In this document: positions 16,948 through 26,750 of the stretch, piece after piece | How the letters are laid out: every line of letters begins with the position of its first letter | How positions within the stretch are numbered: the first letter of the stretch is position 1 | From: Actinomycetes bacterium | Lineage (GTDB): Bacteria; Actinomycetota; Actinomycetes; Nanopelagicales; Nanopelagicaceae | DNA length: 44,509 nt | Assembly: GCA_025355665.1 (NCBI GenBank) | Contig: JANXZF010000025.1 | Coordinates: 1 to 44,509 of the forward strand | Direction: 5' to 3' | Translations under genes and position numbers: made by a program | Notes under the pieces: model-generated | What the model was told of the DNA's origin: nothing | The model's database searches: none | Seen by the model: only the letters and a program-made list of their open reading frames with translations

Positions 16948-18516
16948 GTGACTCGCTCGTCAAAGATTGCCAGTTTTCGAAATTCCCTCGCGTTTAAAGT
17001 CATTTTCTCAACTGTTCTTCTTTGCCTTGGTGTCGTGTGGCTGACAGGTTCAGCACTCTACGCACAACTTTCTGACGGCATCAAGAAGGTTAAAGTCGAA
17101 TCATCCGTCGCCGAAACGCGTTCGGCAATATTCAATGCGCAGTACCGAATTATTCTTGCTTCCGATTCGGAAGCCAAGGCAATCAAGCAGATTGTCGATG
17201 ACATAATCGTGAACTCTCCAAGTGTCATCGGCACGGCGATAAACGGGAGAGAAGTTGCACTTTTGCGAACGAAGCCCATGCCAAAGGGAGCCATTGATTA
17301 TCAACGAACTTCCAACCAGATGTTGCTCACTTCAATCCCGCAGGAATTGCGTTTGAGGGTTGACAAAGCTGTTTCCACTGAATGGTCTGAGACGATGATT
17401 CGCTATGCCGACGGATCAAAGGTTCCTGCTCTTGCTGTTGGCGAGAAGATCACAATCCCTAAGGCTGGCGATTACGAGATGTACTTGCTGTTCAGTTTAG
17501 AAAGCCAGAATGCAACCCTTGATCTGCTTAGTCGTTCGCTCCTCTTAACGGGCATTGCCCTTCTCTTGTTAATTACTCTCATTACTTCCCTCGTTGTACG
17601 CCAAATTGTTCGACCGGTTCGTGAGGCCGCGAGAATCGCCGAAGGATTTACCGCGGGTAATCTGAATCAGAGGATGCAGATCCGAGGGAAGGATGAAATC
17701 GCCAGGCTCGGTACAGCATTTAACGAAATGGCTCTGTCATTGCAGGATCAGATAACTCGGCTATCGAATCTATCTCGCGTCCAACAACGATTTGTTTCGG
17801 ATGTTTCGCACGAACTCCGAACGCCGTTAACCACATTGCGAATGGCCTCAGAAGTTATTCACTCGTCGCGAGATCAATTCGACCCAAATATTGCAAGGAG
17901 CGCCGAATTACTTGTCGCGCAAATTGATAGGTTTGAAAGACTTCTCGAGGATCTCCTGGAAGTAAGCCGCTTTGATGCAGAAGTTGCCGTCCTCGAAAGC
18001 GTTGAATTCGACATGACGGCACTTGCGACTCGATGCATTTCAGATCTTTTGCTATTAGCGAAGGAGCGATCGACATCTATCGAACTCACTCATCCCAAAG
18101 AACCAGTACTTATCAACGCAGATGTTCGACGCGTAGAACGTATATTGCGAAACCTATTGAGCAACGCCATTGAATATTCCGACAGAAAGCCGATCAGCGT
18201 GAAGATCGTGGCCTCTGATACAGAGGTAGCAGTAGGGGTTCGTGATTACGGTGTAGGACTTGAAGAGCAATCAGCGTTCAGGGTTTTCGATCGCTTTTGG
18301 CGCGCCGATCCTTCGCGTGCTCGTGTTCGGGGTGGAACCGGACTTGGACTCTCCATCGCCCTTGAAGACGCCAGGCTTCACAATGGCGAACTCGAAGCGT
18401 GGGGTAAACCGAACAAAGGCGCGCATTTTGTTCTGACACTTCCAAGGCGCGCCGGTGGGGAAATCGTCTCTCGGCTAATTCGTCTGCAACCAGAGGACTA
18501 TCCGTCCACAGTTTGA
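16948..18516 (+). CDS. mtrB: Sensor histidine kinase MtrB
   Basis: A 522-residue membrane kinase. First span ~15-35, extracytoplasmic region ~36-190, second span ~193-213, HAMP ~215-265, dimerisation/phosphoacceptor box VSDVSHELRTPLTTLRMASE near residue 285, and ATPase domain with NLLSNAIEYS, VRDYGVGL and GGTGLGLSIA. It phosphorylates MtrA. The sensing region is of ordinary size. The lipoprotein gene lpqB, which normally follows mtrB and modulates it, is absent; comF comes next instead. GTG start, 1 base after mtrA. Confidence 0.95.
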   Translation: MTRSSKIASFRNSLAFKVIFSTVLLCLGVVWLTGSALYAQLSDGIKKVKVESSVAETRSAIFNAQYRIILASDSEAKAIKQIVDDIIVNSPSVIGTAINGREVALLRTKPMPKGAIDYQRTSNQMLLTSIPQELRLRVDKAVSTEWSETMIRYADGSKVPALAVGEKITIPKAGDYEMYLLFSLESQNATLDLLSRSLLLTGIALLLLITLITSLVVRQIVRPVREAARIAEGFTAGNLNQRMQIRGKDEIARLGTAFNEMALSLQDQITRLSNLSRVQQRFVSDVSHELRTPLTTLRMASEVIHSSRDQFDPNIARSAELLVAQIDRFERLLEDLLEVSRFDAEVAVLESVEFDMTALATRCISDLLLLAKERSTSIELTHPKEPVLINADVRRVERILRNLLSNAIEYSDRKPISVKIVASDTEVAVGVRDYGVGLEEQSAFRVFDRFWRADPSRARVRGGTGLGLSIALEDARLHNGELEAWGKPNKGAHFVLTLPRRAGGEIVSRLIRLQPEDYPSTV

Positions 18517-18560
18517 TCTTGGCAGCCCAATTTTCTCCCTGAACTATCAACACTTTTGCC

Positions 18561-19199
18561 ATGAACATCTCAAACGGTTTGCGCGAACTCATTTTTCCGC
18601 CTCGATGTTTGTGTTGTTCTGTGTTAGGAAGGGAAATTTGTGGCACGTGTTCTATCGAACTCCAAATCCGAAATTATCGAACTCATGTCGGGAACGTGCC
18701 AGTCTTCTCTTCTATCAAATATGGCTCGAAAGCCGGGCGCATTCTCTTGGCTGCCAAGGAGGATGGAGTTCGAAGAGCCGACGAGTTGATGACGGAAGCA
18801 CTCAGGAATTCCTTGAGAACTGCAATCAAGACCTTTGGAATTCATCCGACCTTGATACCGATTCCTCATTCGAAGAAGGCACTTCGCAAGAGAGGTCGGA
18901 ATTTCGTCGAAGAAATTGCGAGTCACATAGCCAGCCAAGAAAACCTTCCAATTCGACAGGTCATTGGACACAACCGCAAAGTTCGCGACCAGTCTCAACT
19001 TGATGCACACTCACGAAGAGGGAATCTTTCTGGCTCGATGAGCGTTATAAGGCCGTTGGTTCGCCCATGTGAGGTGTTCCTGATTGATGACTTAATAACT
19101 ACCGGTGCCACCTTAGGCGAGGCTGTGAGGACACTGGAAATAGGCGGTTTTCACGTTATTGCTGCGGTTACCGCCTTCGTTGCTCTACCCCTACGATAG
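18561..19199 (+). CDS. ComF family phosphoribosyltransferase-like protein
   Basis: A 212-residue ComF/GntX-type protein. An N-terminal zinc-ribbon-like segment (CLCCSVLGREICGTC, residues ~14-28) precedes a phosphoribosyltransferase fold with RGRNFVEEIA and the PRPP loop VFLIDDLITTGATLGEA. In naturally competent bacteria ComF supports DNA uptake; in most actinobacteria the gene is kept next to mtrAB and secA without proof of that role. Start ATG at 18561; no clear Shine-Dalgarno. About 65 bases separate it from secA, while hpf normally stands in this gap in relatives. Confidence 0.88.
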   Translation: MNISNGLRELIFPPRCLCCSVLGREICGTCSIELQIRNYRTHVGNVPVFSSIKYGSKAGRILLAAKEDGVRRADELMTEALRNSLRTAIKTFGIHPTLIPIPHSKKALRKRGRNFVEEIASHIASQENLPIRQVIGHNRKVRDQSQLDAHSRRGNLSGSMSVIRPLVRPCEVFLIDDLITTGATLGEAVRTLEIGGFHVIAAVTAFVALPLR

Positions 19200-19264
19200 G
19201 ACAATGGGTTGGGGCAGTTCCCCTGTAAGGCACCGATTCGCGTGAGTATGAGAAAGGTTGTGGC

Positions 19265-21934
19265 ATGCCAGCATTTTTAGATCGAATCTTGCGGGCAGGA
19301 GAAGGACGAACTATCCGAGATTTGGGCAAAGTCGTCACGCTTGTTAACAGTCACGAGGCAGAGATTTCCTTGCTCAGCGATGAAGACCTACGAGCGATGA
19401 CTGGAAAATTCAAAGAGCGACTTTCCCAAGGTGCCACGTTAGATGATCTACTTCCCGAGGCGTTCGCTGTAGTGCGTGAAGCCGCAAAAAGAACTCTTGG
19501 ACAGCGTCATTACGATGTTCAGTTAATGGGTGGAACGGCGCTTCACCGAGGAAATATTGCTGAAATGCGTACTGGTGAAGGAAAGACTCTCGTTGCAACA
19601 CTTCCCTCATATTTGAACGCTCTTACGGGACGCGGAGTTCACGTAGTAACCGTTAATGATTATTTGGCCGAGCGAGACAGCGAGTGGATGGGTCGAATCC
19701 ACCGTTTCCTCGGGCTCACCGTTGGAGTGATTTTGGGCTCAATGGATCCAACTGAGCGTCGCATCGCTTACGCGGCAGACATTACCTACGGAACCAACAA
19801 TGAGTTCGGCTTCGACTATCTGCGCGACAACATGGCTTGGACTCTCGAAGAGTGCGTCCAGCGAGATCATTACTTTGCAGTCGTCGATGAAGTTGACTCG
19901 ATTCTCATTGACGAAGCGCGTACTCCTCTTATTATCAGTGGACCTGCCGATAAGGCCACTAAGTGGTACGTGGAGTTCAATAACATTGCTCAGAAGTTGG
20001 TTCGCGATGTGCACTATGAAGTGGATGAGAAAAAGCGCACTTCGGGCATTCTCGAAGAAGGCGTAACAAAAGTTGAAGAACTTCTTGGCATCAACAATCT
20101 TTACGAGGCTGCGAATACTCCGCTAATTAGCTACCTCAACAATGCTGTGCGAGCAAAGGAACTCTTCAAGCGCGATAAGGATTATGTCGTCATGAATGGC
20201 GAGCTTCTTATTGTTGATGAGCATACGGGCCGAATTCTCGCGGGCCGTCGCTATAGCGAGGGTATGCACCAGGCCCTCGAAGCAAAAGAACGCATTGAAA
20301 TTCAAGACGAGAACCAGACTTTGGCGACGATTACCCTTCAGAATTATTTCCGTCTTTACGAGAAGATCTCCGGTATGACCGGTACGGCGATGACCGAGGC
20401 CGCCGAATTCAGCCAGATTTACAAGTTGGGCGTAGTGCCTATTCCAACCAACCGCGAAATGATCCGTGCGGATCAAGCAGATCTCGTGTACAAATCCGAA
20501 ATCGGAAAGTTTGAAGCTGTCGCCAAAGACATTGTCGCGCGTCACCGCAAGGGCCAGCCTGTACTCGTAGGAACCGTCAGCGTTGAGAAGTCAGAAGAAC
20601 TTTCCGCAGTGTTGAAGAAAAACGGCGTTGCGCACGAAGTTCTTAACGCTAAACACCACGAACGAGAAGCCGCAATCATTGCAAGGGCCGGAACGGTTGG
20701 AGCGGTAACGGTTGCAACTAACATGGCCGGCCGCGGCACTGACATCATGCTTGGCGGAAACCCTGAATTCATGGCCGACTTCGAACTGCAGCGTCAAGGG
20801 CTTTCGCCAGTTGATACTCCCGAGGAGTATGAACGCGCTTGGCCGGCCGAACTTGCAAAGCAGAAGGCTGCCGTTGCCGCTCAGCACGAAGAAGTAATTT
20901 CTTTCGGTGGGCTTTACGTTCTCGGTACCGAGCGTCACGAATCCAGGCGTATCGATAATCAGCTTCGTGGTCGATCTGGTCGTCAAGGCGATCCAGGAGA
21001 GTCTCGTTTCTATCTTTCTCTTCAAGATGATTTGATGCGCCGCTTCAACTCAGGAATGGTCGAGCGTTTCCTTTCCGCCGCCGGTATTCCTGAAGATACA
21101 CCGATTGAATCCAAGATGGTCAGCAATGCGATCCGCTCAGCTCAAACACAAGTTGAGTCCCAGAACTTTGAAATTAGAAAAAACGTCCTTAAATACGATG
21201 ACGTGCTAAATCGCCAACGCCAAGTAATTTACGGCGAGCGCCGCCTAGTTCTCGAAGGAAAAGATATTCAAGACCAGGTGCAGGAATTCCTGAAGGAGAC
21301 CCTTGCTGCCTACATCACCGCCGCTACTTCTGGCGGGTATGCCGAAGATTGGGATCTGGAGACTCTCTGGGTCGCCTTGAAATCACTTTATCCAATCTCA
21401 TTTACCAACGAAGATTTGGACCGAGAACTAGGAAGCCGAAACGCTTTGGATGGCGATTACCTGGAGAACAAGGTCGTCGAGGATGCACTTCTTGCTTACA
21501 AAGCGCGCGAGGAATTTCTTGGTTCCGAGGTCATGCGCGAGCTTGAGCGCAAAGTTCTTCTATCAGTTCTCGATAGAAAATGGCGCGAGCACCTCTATGA
21601 AATGGACTATCTGCAAGAAGGAATTGGCCTTCGTGCGATGGCTCAGCGTGATCCTCTTGTCGAATATCAGAATGAAGGCTTTGAGCTTTTCTCGGCAATG
21701 ATGGATGCGATCAAGGAAGAAATCGCTGGCTACTTGTTCAACATAGAAGTTACTGTCGAAGAGAGCAGCAATGAAGTTACGGGCAAGGGCCTTGAAGCAC
21801 ATTCGGCTCCGACCGAACTCCAATACTCCGCTCCTGATGAATCGGGAACCAGCACCACTGGTGGGATCTCGAGAAACGCTCCGTGCCCGTGTGGATCAGG
21901 GAAGAAATACAAACGGTGCCACGGAGCGAAGTAA
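19265..21934 (+). CDS. secA: Preprotein translocase ATPase SecA
   Basis: An 889-residue SecA1, the motor that drives unfolded preproteins through SecYEG. Walker A is visible as MRTGEGKT near residue 105, Walker B as [16 protein letters not shown] near 210, NMAGRGTDI and [13 protein letters not shown] in the second helicase domain, the [11 protein letters not shown] linker helix, and the zinc-binding SEC-C tail [17 protein letters not shown] at the very end. The ATG at 19265 follows AAAGG with suitable spacing. Upstream, TACGAT near 19192 is a possible -10, and GGGG at 19211-19214 with CCCC at 19220-19223 can form a small hairpin in the leader. Most of the secreted proteins in this window would depend on it. 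Confidence 0.97.
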   Translation: MPAFLDRILRAGEGRTIRDLGKVVTLVNSHEAEISLLSDEDLRAMTGKFKERLSQGATLDDLLPEAFAVVREAAKRTLGQRHYDVQLMGGTALHRGNIAEMRTGEGKTLVATLPSYLNALTGRGVHVVTVNDYLAERDSEWMGRIHRFLGLTVGVILGSMDPTERRIAYAADITYGTNNEFGFDYLRDNMAWTLEECVQRDHYFAVVDEVDSILIDEARTPLIISGPADKATKWYVEFNNIAQKLVRDVHYEVDEKKRTSGILEEGVTKVEELLGINNLYEAANTPLISYLNNAVRAKELFKRDKDYVVMNGELLIVDEHTGRILAGRRYSEGMHQALEAKERIEIQDENQTLATITLQNYFRLYEKISGMTGTAMTEAAEFSQIYKLGVVPIPTNREMIRADQADLVYKSEIGKFEAVAKDIVARHRKGQPVLVGTVSVEKSEELSAVLKKNGVAHEVLNAKHHEREAAIIARAGTVGAVTVATNMAGRGTDIMLGGNPEFMADFELQRQGLSPVDTPEEYERAWPAELAKQKAAVAAQHEEVISFGGLYVLGTERHESRRIDNQLRGRSGRQGDPGESRFYLSLQDDLMRRFNSGMVERFLSAAGIPEDTPIESKMVSNAIRSAQTQVESQNFEIRKNVLKYDDVLNRQRQVIYGERRLVLEGKDIQDQVQEFLKETLAAYITAATSGGYAEDWDLETLWVALKSLYPISFTNEDLDRELGSRNALDGDYLENKVVEDALLAYKAREEFLGSEVMRELERKVLLSVLDRKWREHLYEMDYLQEGIGLRAMAQRDPLVEYQNEGFELFSAMMDAIKEEIAGYLFNIEVTVEESSNEVTGKGLEAHSAPTELQYSAPDESGTSTTGGISRNAPCPCGSGKKYKRCHGAK

Positions 21935-21939
21935 TTCGC

Positions 21940-22452
21940 CTATAACAATGTCAGCGCGGTGCAGAGCCAGCGACGGTCTACACCTTCAAAGCGCATGACC
22001 AATGATCTGATTCGATCATTGAACCTGACGGTGAGTGCTGATTCAGAAATACCATCTAGTGGTTGGCAGATATGTAGTTTTCGCACCTTGCCTACTTCTT
22101 TTAAGGACCCAACTCCTGAAACGAGTTGCGCGTATATGGCGTGGTGACACCACCTGGCAAGCTGACTTGGCTGCCTCTTCGCGGCCAATATTTCCAATGT
22201 GCTGATTGCGAATTTGAAAGTCCACTCGTGAAGTTCCGGAAGATCCGCAGCTGATGTCGGTTGAGGGGCAAACTCAGGGTCGAATTGTTCGCCGAAGTTG
22301 CTTGGTATGGAATAGAGCAATGGCTGACGCACAATGATTTTCTCTTGGTTCTGTCGAAACAGATCCAACATAGGGTGGTTCCAAATATCATCTTGCGTAC
22401 TTGAAATCTGAGGAAATGAAACGGGGCGGCAGATCAAAGTTGATGTAGTCAT
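21940..22452 (-). CDS. Rv3235 family protein (DUF6459)
   Basis: A 170-residue actinobacterial protein. The conserved C-terminal half is clear: the helix ISTLEILAAKRQPSQLARWC, HHAIYAQL, and the closing strand pattern ALTVRFNDRIRSLVMRFEG with VDRRWLCTAL. The N-terminal half is low in conservation and proline-rich. Families with this pattern sit beside secA in many actinobacteria (Rv3235 near Rv3240c). Function unknown. I start at ATG 22452; the frame also runs to a GTG at 22509, so 19 more residues are possible. It is convergent with secA, only 5 bases apart. Confidence 0.8.
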   Translation of the reverse strand: MTTSTLICRPVSFPQISSTQDDIWNHPMLDLFRQNQEKIIVRQPLLYSIPSNFGEQFDPEFAPQPTSAADLPELHEWTFKFAISTLEILAAKRQPSQLARWCHHAIYAQLVSGVGSLKEVGKVRKLHICQPLDGISESALTVRFNDRIRSLVMRFEGVDRRWLCTALTLL

Positions 22453-22577
22453 GGGTGAACCATTGCCCGATAGGTAGACGAGAACCTCAGCCCTTAGGCC
22501 GATCTTCACCTCATACCAAAGGATGACTGTGGGTAACTTTCGTTGAGAACTAGCTGGATGACCTTTAGTTGCTCACT

Positions 22578-23177
22578 ATGAGACAACCAAAACATAGGGT
22601 CCAGACACGAACGATCGCTGCGATTAGCCTTATTTGCGCATCATTTCTATCCGCATACGTGCTCTCGTCTATGGCCAATAGAACTGAACTTCTGTGGAGT
22701 GCAAAGACTCCACTTGCGCCGGGCGTTCGTATTTCACTCAGTAATCTGGTGCCGAAACGAATCGCAATTCCTGATGGCGTCCAGGCCTACGTCCGTGCGT
22801 CCGAGAACATAAATGATTTTGTCGTTGTGAGATCTGTTGGGGCAGGCGAACTCTTGCCGATCATGGCGGTTAGTTCAAATTCCCTGTCTCAACAGATGAG
22901 TTCGGTGCCGGTGAGTGTTCGTGCGTCGGATCTTCCAGCAGATTTAGCAGTCGGTGAGATCGTGAATCTCTACCATGTTGGGGATTCTCATCTCGCCAAA
23001 GAAATCGGACCTCCCAATTTAGTGATTTCCCATGCCTATATTCTGGCCGTTGATCGAAAAGGTCAGAACCTCGGAGGAGATCTCACGCTGACGTTGTCAG
23101 TGAATGCGAAGTTCATCATGCAAGTCTTGGATGCAACCGCATCGGGACGTGTCGTCGTGGTTAGAACGAATGGCTGA
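22578..23177 (+). CDS. SAF-domain membrane protein (CpaB/FlgA-like)
   Basis: A 199-residue protein with one N-terminal span (residues ~12-32, AISLICASFLSAYVLSSM) and an external SAF domain from about residue 42 (LWSAKTPLAPGVRISLSNL) to 108. This is the layout of CpaB/RcpC proteins of Tad-type pili and of related actinobacterial proteins of unknown use. The ATG at 22578 is preferred over the TTG at 22569 as the former starts the basic pre-span segment. It overlaps the next gene by 8 bases. No pilin, prepilin peptidase or CpaF secretion ATPase lies in the window, so a pilus role is not shown. Confidence 0.8.
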   Translation: MRQPKHRVQTRTIAAISLICASFLSAYVLSSMANRTELLWSAKTPLAPGVRISLSNLVPKRIAIPDGVQAYVRASENINDFVVVRSVGAGELLPIMAVSSNSLSQQMSSVPVSVRASDLPADLAVGEIVNLYHVGDSHLAKEIGPPNLVISHAYILAVDRKGQNLGGDLTLTLSVNAKFIMQVLDATASGRVVVVRTNG

Positions 23178-24270
23178 GATCGCCCTACCAATCGTTGTCA
23201 CTGCGATCGCCAATTCGGAAGTCGAAGGCTTTGTTGCTGGAACGCTCTTCAGCCAGGGATGGAATGTCGTCTTCAGGGCGCTGGATTTTGATTCACTTAC
23301 GAAATTTATCGATTCCGATCTCTCTGCCAATAAGAATGTGGTCATTATTTTTTCACCTGATCTTCCAGGGATATCGGCGAAATCGGTGGCTCCACTCCAG
23401 GCAAAGGTGCGGCAGATAGTTGGGTTTGTATCTGGAAATTCGGATGACCAAGAATATGCGGGTCTGTTCGGAGTTCCACGCGAAGCATCAGAACTTCTTA
23501 ATCTAGTTCGGGGATTCGTACGGGCCCCACTTATTCGAAGTGCGACCCGTGAGCGAACTGCGAAACGGCGCGCACACGTGATCGCCATCGGCTCTCCCAG
23601 TGGCGCTTCAGGTTGCACGAGTTTGGCGATGAATGTCGCCATGGAGTTGAGCGTCCTTGGCAAAGAGACCCTTCTAATGGATGCGGATATTCGACATCCA
23701 TCAATCGCGCCAATGCTTTCGCTTCATAAATTGGATGCCGAACAATATTCGCGAACGATCGCACCGCACCTAAGCGTGAGTGAATTCACCCGAGAGCACG
23801 TACTTCGGTTGGGCGACCATCTTGATGAAGTAGTAAGCAAGAACGATTTCGTGATTATCGACCTTGGATCGATCGAGGGTGTTGCTGATTCACTAACTGA
23901 CCGACGTTGGACTTCGACAATGATCCATTGGTCGTGCGAGCAAGCCGATGAACTTTGGCTCGTAAGCAAAGCGGACGTACTTGCGATTCATCGACTTGAG
24001 ACTTTAGTGAGGGAGTTCTCCCAGATCACGATTCATGCGCGGGTGAGCCTTGCCCTCAACATGAATGCAAGGGGAAAGAAAGGTAAGTATCGAGAAGCGC
24101 AATTTCTATCCGCCGCAGCGCCCTTGAATCCGAAGGGAGTCTTCACGTTGCCTCGAGACGGTGGTGCATTGACCCACGCTGAAGAGGAGAGGGCAACCTT
24201 ATTCGAGACCGATGATCGATCCTCGATTCGAAAATGCATAGCCAAGATCGCGGTCGAACTGTCCTCCTAG
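23170..24270 (+). CDS. CpaE/MinD-like P-loop ATPase with altered Walker A
   Basis: A 366-residue protein. Residues 1-~125 look like a degenerate receiver-type domain as in CpaE; residues ~140-360 are a SIMIBI/MinD-like domain. The Walker A region reads SPSGASGCTSLAMNVA: the deviant-motif lysine and the GK lysine of KGGxGKT are both missing. The Walker A' aspartate is kept in LLMDADIRHPSIAPML, and VIIDLGSIEG is the later Asp strand. Start ATG at 23170 lies inside the end of the SAF gene. CpaE proteins position pilus or secretion machines at the pole; ATP hydrolysis here is doubtful. The pair SAF plus MinD-like recurs next to secA-linked genes in actinobacteria. Confidence 0.82.
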   Translation: MAEIALPIVVTAIANSEVEGFVAGTLFSQGWNVVFRALDFDSLTKFIDSDLSANKNVVIIFSPDLPGISAKSVAPLQAKVRQIVGFVSGNSDDQEYAGLFGVPREASELLNLVRGFVRAPLIRSATRERTAKRRAHVIAIGSPSGASGCTSLAMNVAMELSVLGKETLLMDADIRHPSIAPMLSLHKLDAEQYSRTIAPHLSVSEFTREHVLRLGDHLDEVVSKNDFVIIDLGSIEGVADSLTDRRWTSTMIHWSCEQADELWLVSKADVLAIHRLETLVREFSQITIHARVSLALNMNARGKKGKYREAQFLSAAAPLNPKGVFTLPRDGGALTHAEEERATLFETDDRSSIRKCIAKIAVELSS

Positions 24271-24277
24271 ATGCTTA

Positions 24278-24283
24278 TATCCT
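24278..24283 (+). promoter_or_regulatory. Leaderless -10 box of the DUF6912 gene
   Basis: TATCCT, six bases (TGTGGC), then ATG at 24290; no Shine-Dalgarno. Confidence 0.6.
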
Positions 24284-24289
24284 TGTGGC

Positions 24290-24685
24290 ATGCGAGCATA
24301 TGTGCCAATCAGCCCTGTGGAACTTCAAAACTTCTTAAACGATGGAGAGTTCGAAGTAACCGAAGCGTTGATTGTTGAGCCCGGCGCGCTAGCGGCGGCC
24401 CAACTTGATGAAGCCGAACAAGAGGAATTGGAATTTGAAAGGTCTTGGCATGCCGCGCTCATCTCGAAGGAGAGGCAAGGTACTGAAGCGACTTTAGGCT
24501 TCGTGGTGGCTGCTGATTTAAAGAGCGAGCAAGCAGGAAAAATCGAAGGCGATCATGTGGCGTTGCTCTCAAAATTGGAATGGACTCAAGTCCAGTCCCT
24601 CCTTGTCGCTGAATCAGAGGAGGCAGAATTATCGTGGTTCGCTCCTCAAGAAATCTCAACGTATCTTTCGAAATGGTTGGCGTGA
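24290..24685 (+). CDS. DUF6912 family protein
   Basis: A 131-residue acidic protein of an actinobacterial family of unknown function. The conserved opening MRAYVPISPVELQNFL and the C-terminal aromatic segment LSWFAPQEISTYL are present; the middle is a run of Glu-rich helix (LDEAEQEELEFE). No catalytic motif is seen. It is transcribed from its own leaderless promoter and stands 12 bases before the PdtaS-like kinase, so the two may be co-expressed. Confidence 0.8.
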   Translation: MRAYVPISPVELQNFLNDGEFEVTEALIVEPGALAAAQLDEAEQEELEFERSWHAALISKERQGTEATLGFVVAADLKSEQAGKIEGDHVALLSKLEWTQVQSLLVAESEEAELSWFAPQEISTYLSKWLA

Positions 24686-24697
24686 GAGAGTTTACCT

Positions 24698-26167
24698 ATG
24701 GCGCAGATTGAAGATTTGCTAGAGGGACGCAGTCCTCTCACGACAGTACAGATCCATCGACTTCACGAACTTACTGCCGATTGGCAAATGCTTTCCGACC
24801 TTTCTTTTGCGGATTTGATTCTCTGGGTTCCACAACGCAAGGACAGCAAGAGTTGGCCAACGGGTCATATTGCCGTCGCGCACATTCGTCCAACAACGGC
24901 CGCGACCGTTTTCGCCCACGATGTAATTGGCGATGAAATCTCCTGGGGAGCGAAAGCGCGAATTGACGCAGCATTATCTAACGGCGAAATCATTCGAGAC
25001 TCTGAGCCAGAACTTGTTGGCGAGTTGATGATTAAGGAAGAAACGATCCCGGTTACATTTGAAGGACAGGTCATCGCAGTTATCTCAAGACATCGCAATG
25101 CCGATTTGATGCGTTCTCCCAGCAGGCTCGAATTGAATTACCGCGAGATCGCGCACAACTTATATCGAATGGTGGCCGAAGGCACTTTTCCGTACCCAGA
25201 TGCGATTTCAGTTTTCGATCCGCTGCCTCGTGTCGGCGATGGATTAATACGTCTCGACGTCAATGGCGTGATTTCCTACGCAAGCCCAAATGCCCGATCA
25301 GCATTTAGCAGATTGGGTTGGGCAAATGAACTCGAAAGTTATTCACTGGGCGATGTCGCAGAATCCTTGACCAAGGCCCGACAAGAAGCGCATGAGGAGG
25401 GACTTCGCAGTTCTCTCAGTGGTAGGGCATTGCGTCGAGTCGAATGCGAGAACCCTGCCGGAACAATTGATCTTCTGGTCATGCCGCTGATTCAGGGAAG
25501 TGATCGAATCGGTGCAATCGTCTTGCTCCACAACATCACAGAAGTTCGGCGCCGAGACCGCGAGTTGGTCACTAAAGATGCCACGATCAGAGAAATTCAC
25601 CACCGTGTGAAAAATAATCTTCAGACTGTTTCGGCCTTGCTTCGTCTCCAATCTCGCAGGATCGAGGACCCTTCTGCCAGCGCGGCGCTTGAGGAGGCTG
25701 TTCGCCGAATCGGCTCTATCGCTATGGTCCATGAGACCCTGTCGGGAAGTTCCGAGGAGACCGTGGCATTTGACGAGGTTCTAGATCGCCTGGTCTCAAA
25801 TGCCCGCGAACTAAGTCCCAGGGTCAACACAATCCGGATTGAGCGTGAGGGCCGAGTCGGCACCCTCGAACCCAGGTTGGCCACTCCGTTGGCCCTGGTC
25901 GTAACCGAGCTCATCCATAACGCCCTCGAGCACGGCCTGGCCGCGGAAGGGGATTCGTTGCGAATTGTGGTCGAACGCGATCAGACCGAGTGCTCGATCC
26001 GAATTTATGACAATGGGGTGGGGCTCCCGATCGACTTCGATCTGGGTTCATCCTCTAACTTAGGGTTGCAGATAGTCCGGACCCTGACCGAAAACGAACT
26101 CCGCGGACGCCTAGTACTTGAGGGCGCCCACGATGGCACTTCTGCGTTGGTGACCTTTCCGCTTTAG
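24698..26167 (+). CDS. pdtaS: Cytosolic sensor histidine kinase, PdtaS type
   Basis: A 489-residue kinase without membrane spans. An N-terminal GAF-like region (~1-150) is followed by a PAS domain (~175-285, GLIRLDVNGVISYASPNA), a HisKA_2 box REIHHRVKNNLQTVSALLRL near residue 303, and an HATPase domain (LVVTELIHNALEHG, YDNGVGLP, NLGLQIVRTL). PdtaS (Rv3220c) phosphorylates PdtaR, an RNA-binding ANTAR antiterminator, and has been linked to metal, NO and cyclic-di-GMP sensing. pdtaR is not in the window. It is convergent with whiB1, 15 bases apart; the same pair is adjacent in mycobacteria. Confidence 0.9.
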   Translation: MAQIEDLLEGRSPLTTVQIHRLHELTADWQMLSDLSFADLILWVPQRKDSKSWPTGHIAVAHIRPTTAATVFAHDVIGDEISWGAKARIDAALSNGEIIRDSEPELVGELMIKEETIPVTFEGQVIAVISRHRNADLMRSPSRLELNYREIAHNLYRMVAEGTFPYPDAISVFDPLPRVGDGLIRLDVNGVISYASPNARSAFSRLGWANELESYSLGDVAESLTKARQEAHEEGLRSSLSGRALRRVECENPAGTIDLLVMPLIQGSDRIGAIVLLHNITEVRRRDRELVTKDATIREIHHRVKNNLQTVSALLRLQSRRIEDPSASAALEEAVRRIGSIAMVHETLSGSSEETVAFDEVLDRLVSNARELSPRVNTIRIEREGRVGTLEPRLATPLALVVTELIHNALEHGLAAEGDSLRIVVERDQTECSIRIYDNGVGLPIDFDLGSSSNLGLQIVRTLTENELRGRLVLEGAHDGTSALVTFPL

Positions 26168-26182
26168 CGAATCTGGTCCGAT

Positions 26183-26455
26183 TTAGCGAATTTGGCTGGA
26201 TTGCTCCATGAGGCGGGCACGGTTTCGTGCGGCACGGCGCTTGAGGGCCCTGCGCTCGTCCTCGGATAGACCGCCCCAGACGCCAGCGTCTTGGCCGCTC
26301 TCGAGAGCCCAAGCCAAGCAAGCGTCTTTGACGATGCAACGGTTACAGACCTTTTTTGCCTCTTCTATCTGCGTGATCGCAGGGCCGGTGTTTCCAACCG
26401 GGAAGAACAGTTCTGGATCTTCGTCGCGGCATGCTGATTGATGTCGCCAGTCCAT
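26183..26455 (-). CDS. whiB1: WhiB-family iron-sulfur regulator, WhiB1 type
   Basis: A 90-residue Wbl protein. Cluster cysteines Cys9, Cys37, Cys40 and Cys46; GVWGG turn near 58-62; basic helix LSEDERRALKRRAARNRAR for DNA or RNA polymerase contact. The early first cysteine after MDWRHQSAC and the neighbouring pdtaS identify the WhiB1 branch, an NO-responsive essential regulator in mycobacteria. I start at ATG 26455, preceded by AAGGAAGGG on the minus strand; the frame extends 9 codons further but without support. Confidence 0.93.
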   Translation of the reverse strand: MDWRHQSACRDEDPELFFPVGNTGPAITQIEEAKKVCNRCIVKDACLAWALESGQDAGVWGGLSEDERRALKRRAARNRARLMEQSSQIR

Positions 26456-26678
26456 AGACCTACCCTTCCTTGTAATAGCCATACGGCAGCCGCTACGTTG
26501 CGCCCTGTATGTGGTGATGGGATCTAACTAATGTGATCCGAGAGACCAATTCTCCCTGCTCCCGTGTGTATTAACAAGGAGATGGGCCAAAAGATTTCCT
26601 TATAGCAAAGTGATTTATCTCGCCCAGCCTGTTTTACGCCAAATGGCATCAAATGAGTACCAAAAGTTGAGATTCGGG

Positions 26679-26750
26679 TGCCCCCGGCAGGATTCGAACC
26701 TGCGCTCCCGCCTCCGGAGGGCGGTGCTCTATCCCCTGAGCTACGGGGGC
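26679..26750 (-). tRNA. tRNA-Arg (anticodon CCG)
   Basis: A complete 72-base cloverleaf on the minus strand: acceptor GCCCCCG paired with CGGGGGC plus discriminator A, D-arm GCTC/GAGC, anticodon stem CCGCC/GGCGG around loop CTCCGGA (anticodon CCG), four-base variable loop GAGC, and T-arm GCAGG-TTCGAAT-CCTGC. The CCA end is not encoded. It reads the CGG arginine codon. Confidence 0.97.

Noticed and set aside
22578-24270. Tad pilus locus
   Set aside because: SAF-domain and CpaE-like genes are present, but no pilin, CpaF ATPase, TadB/C or prepilin peptidase is in the window.
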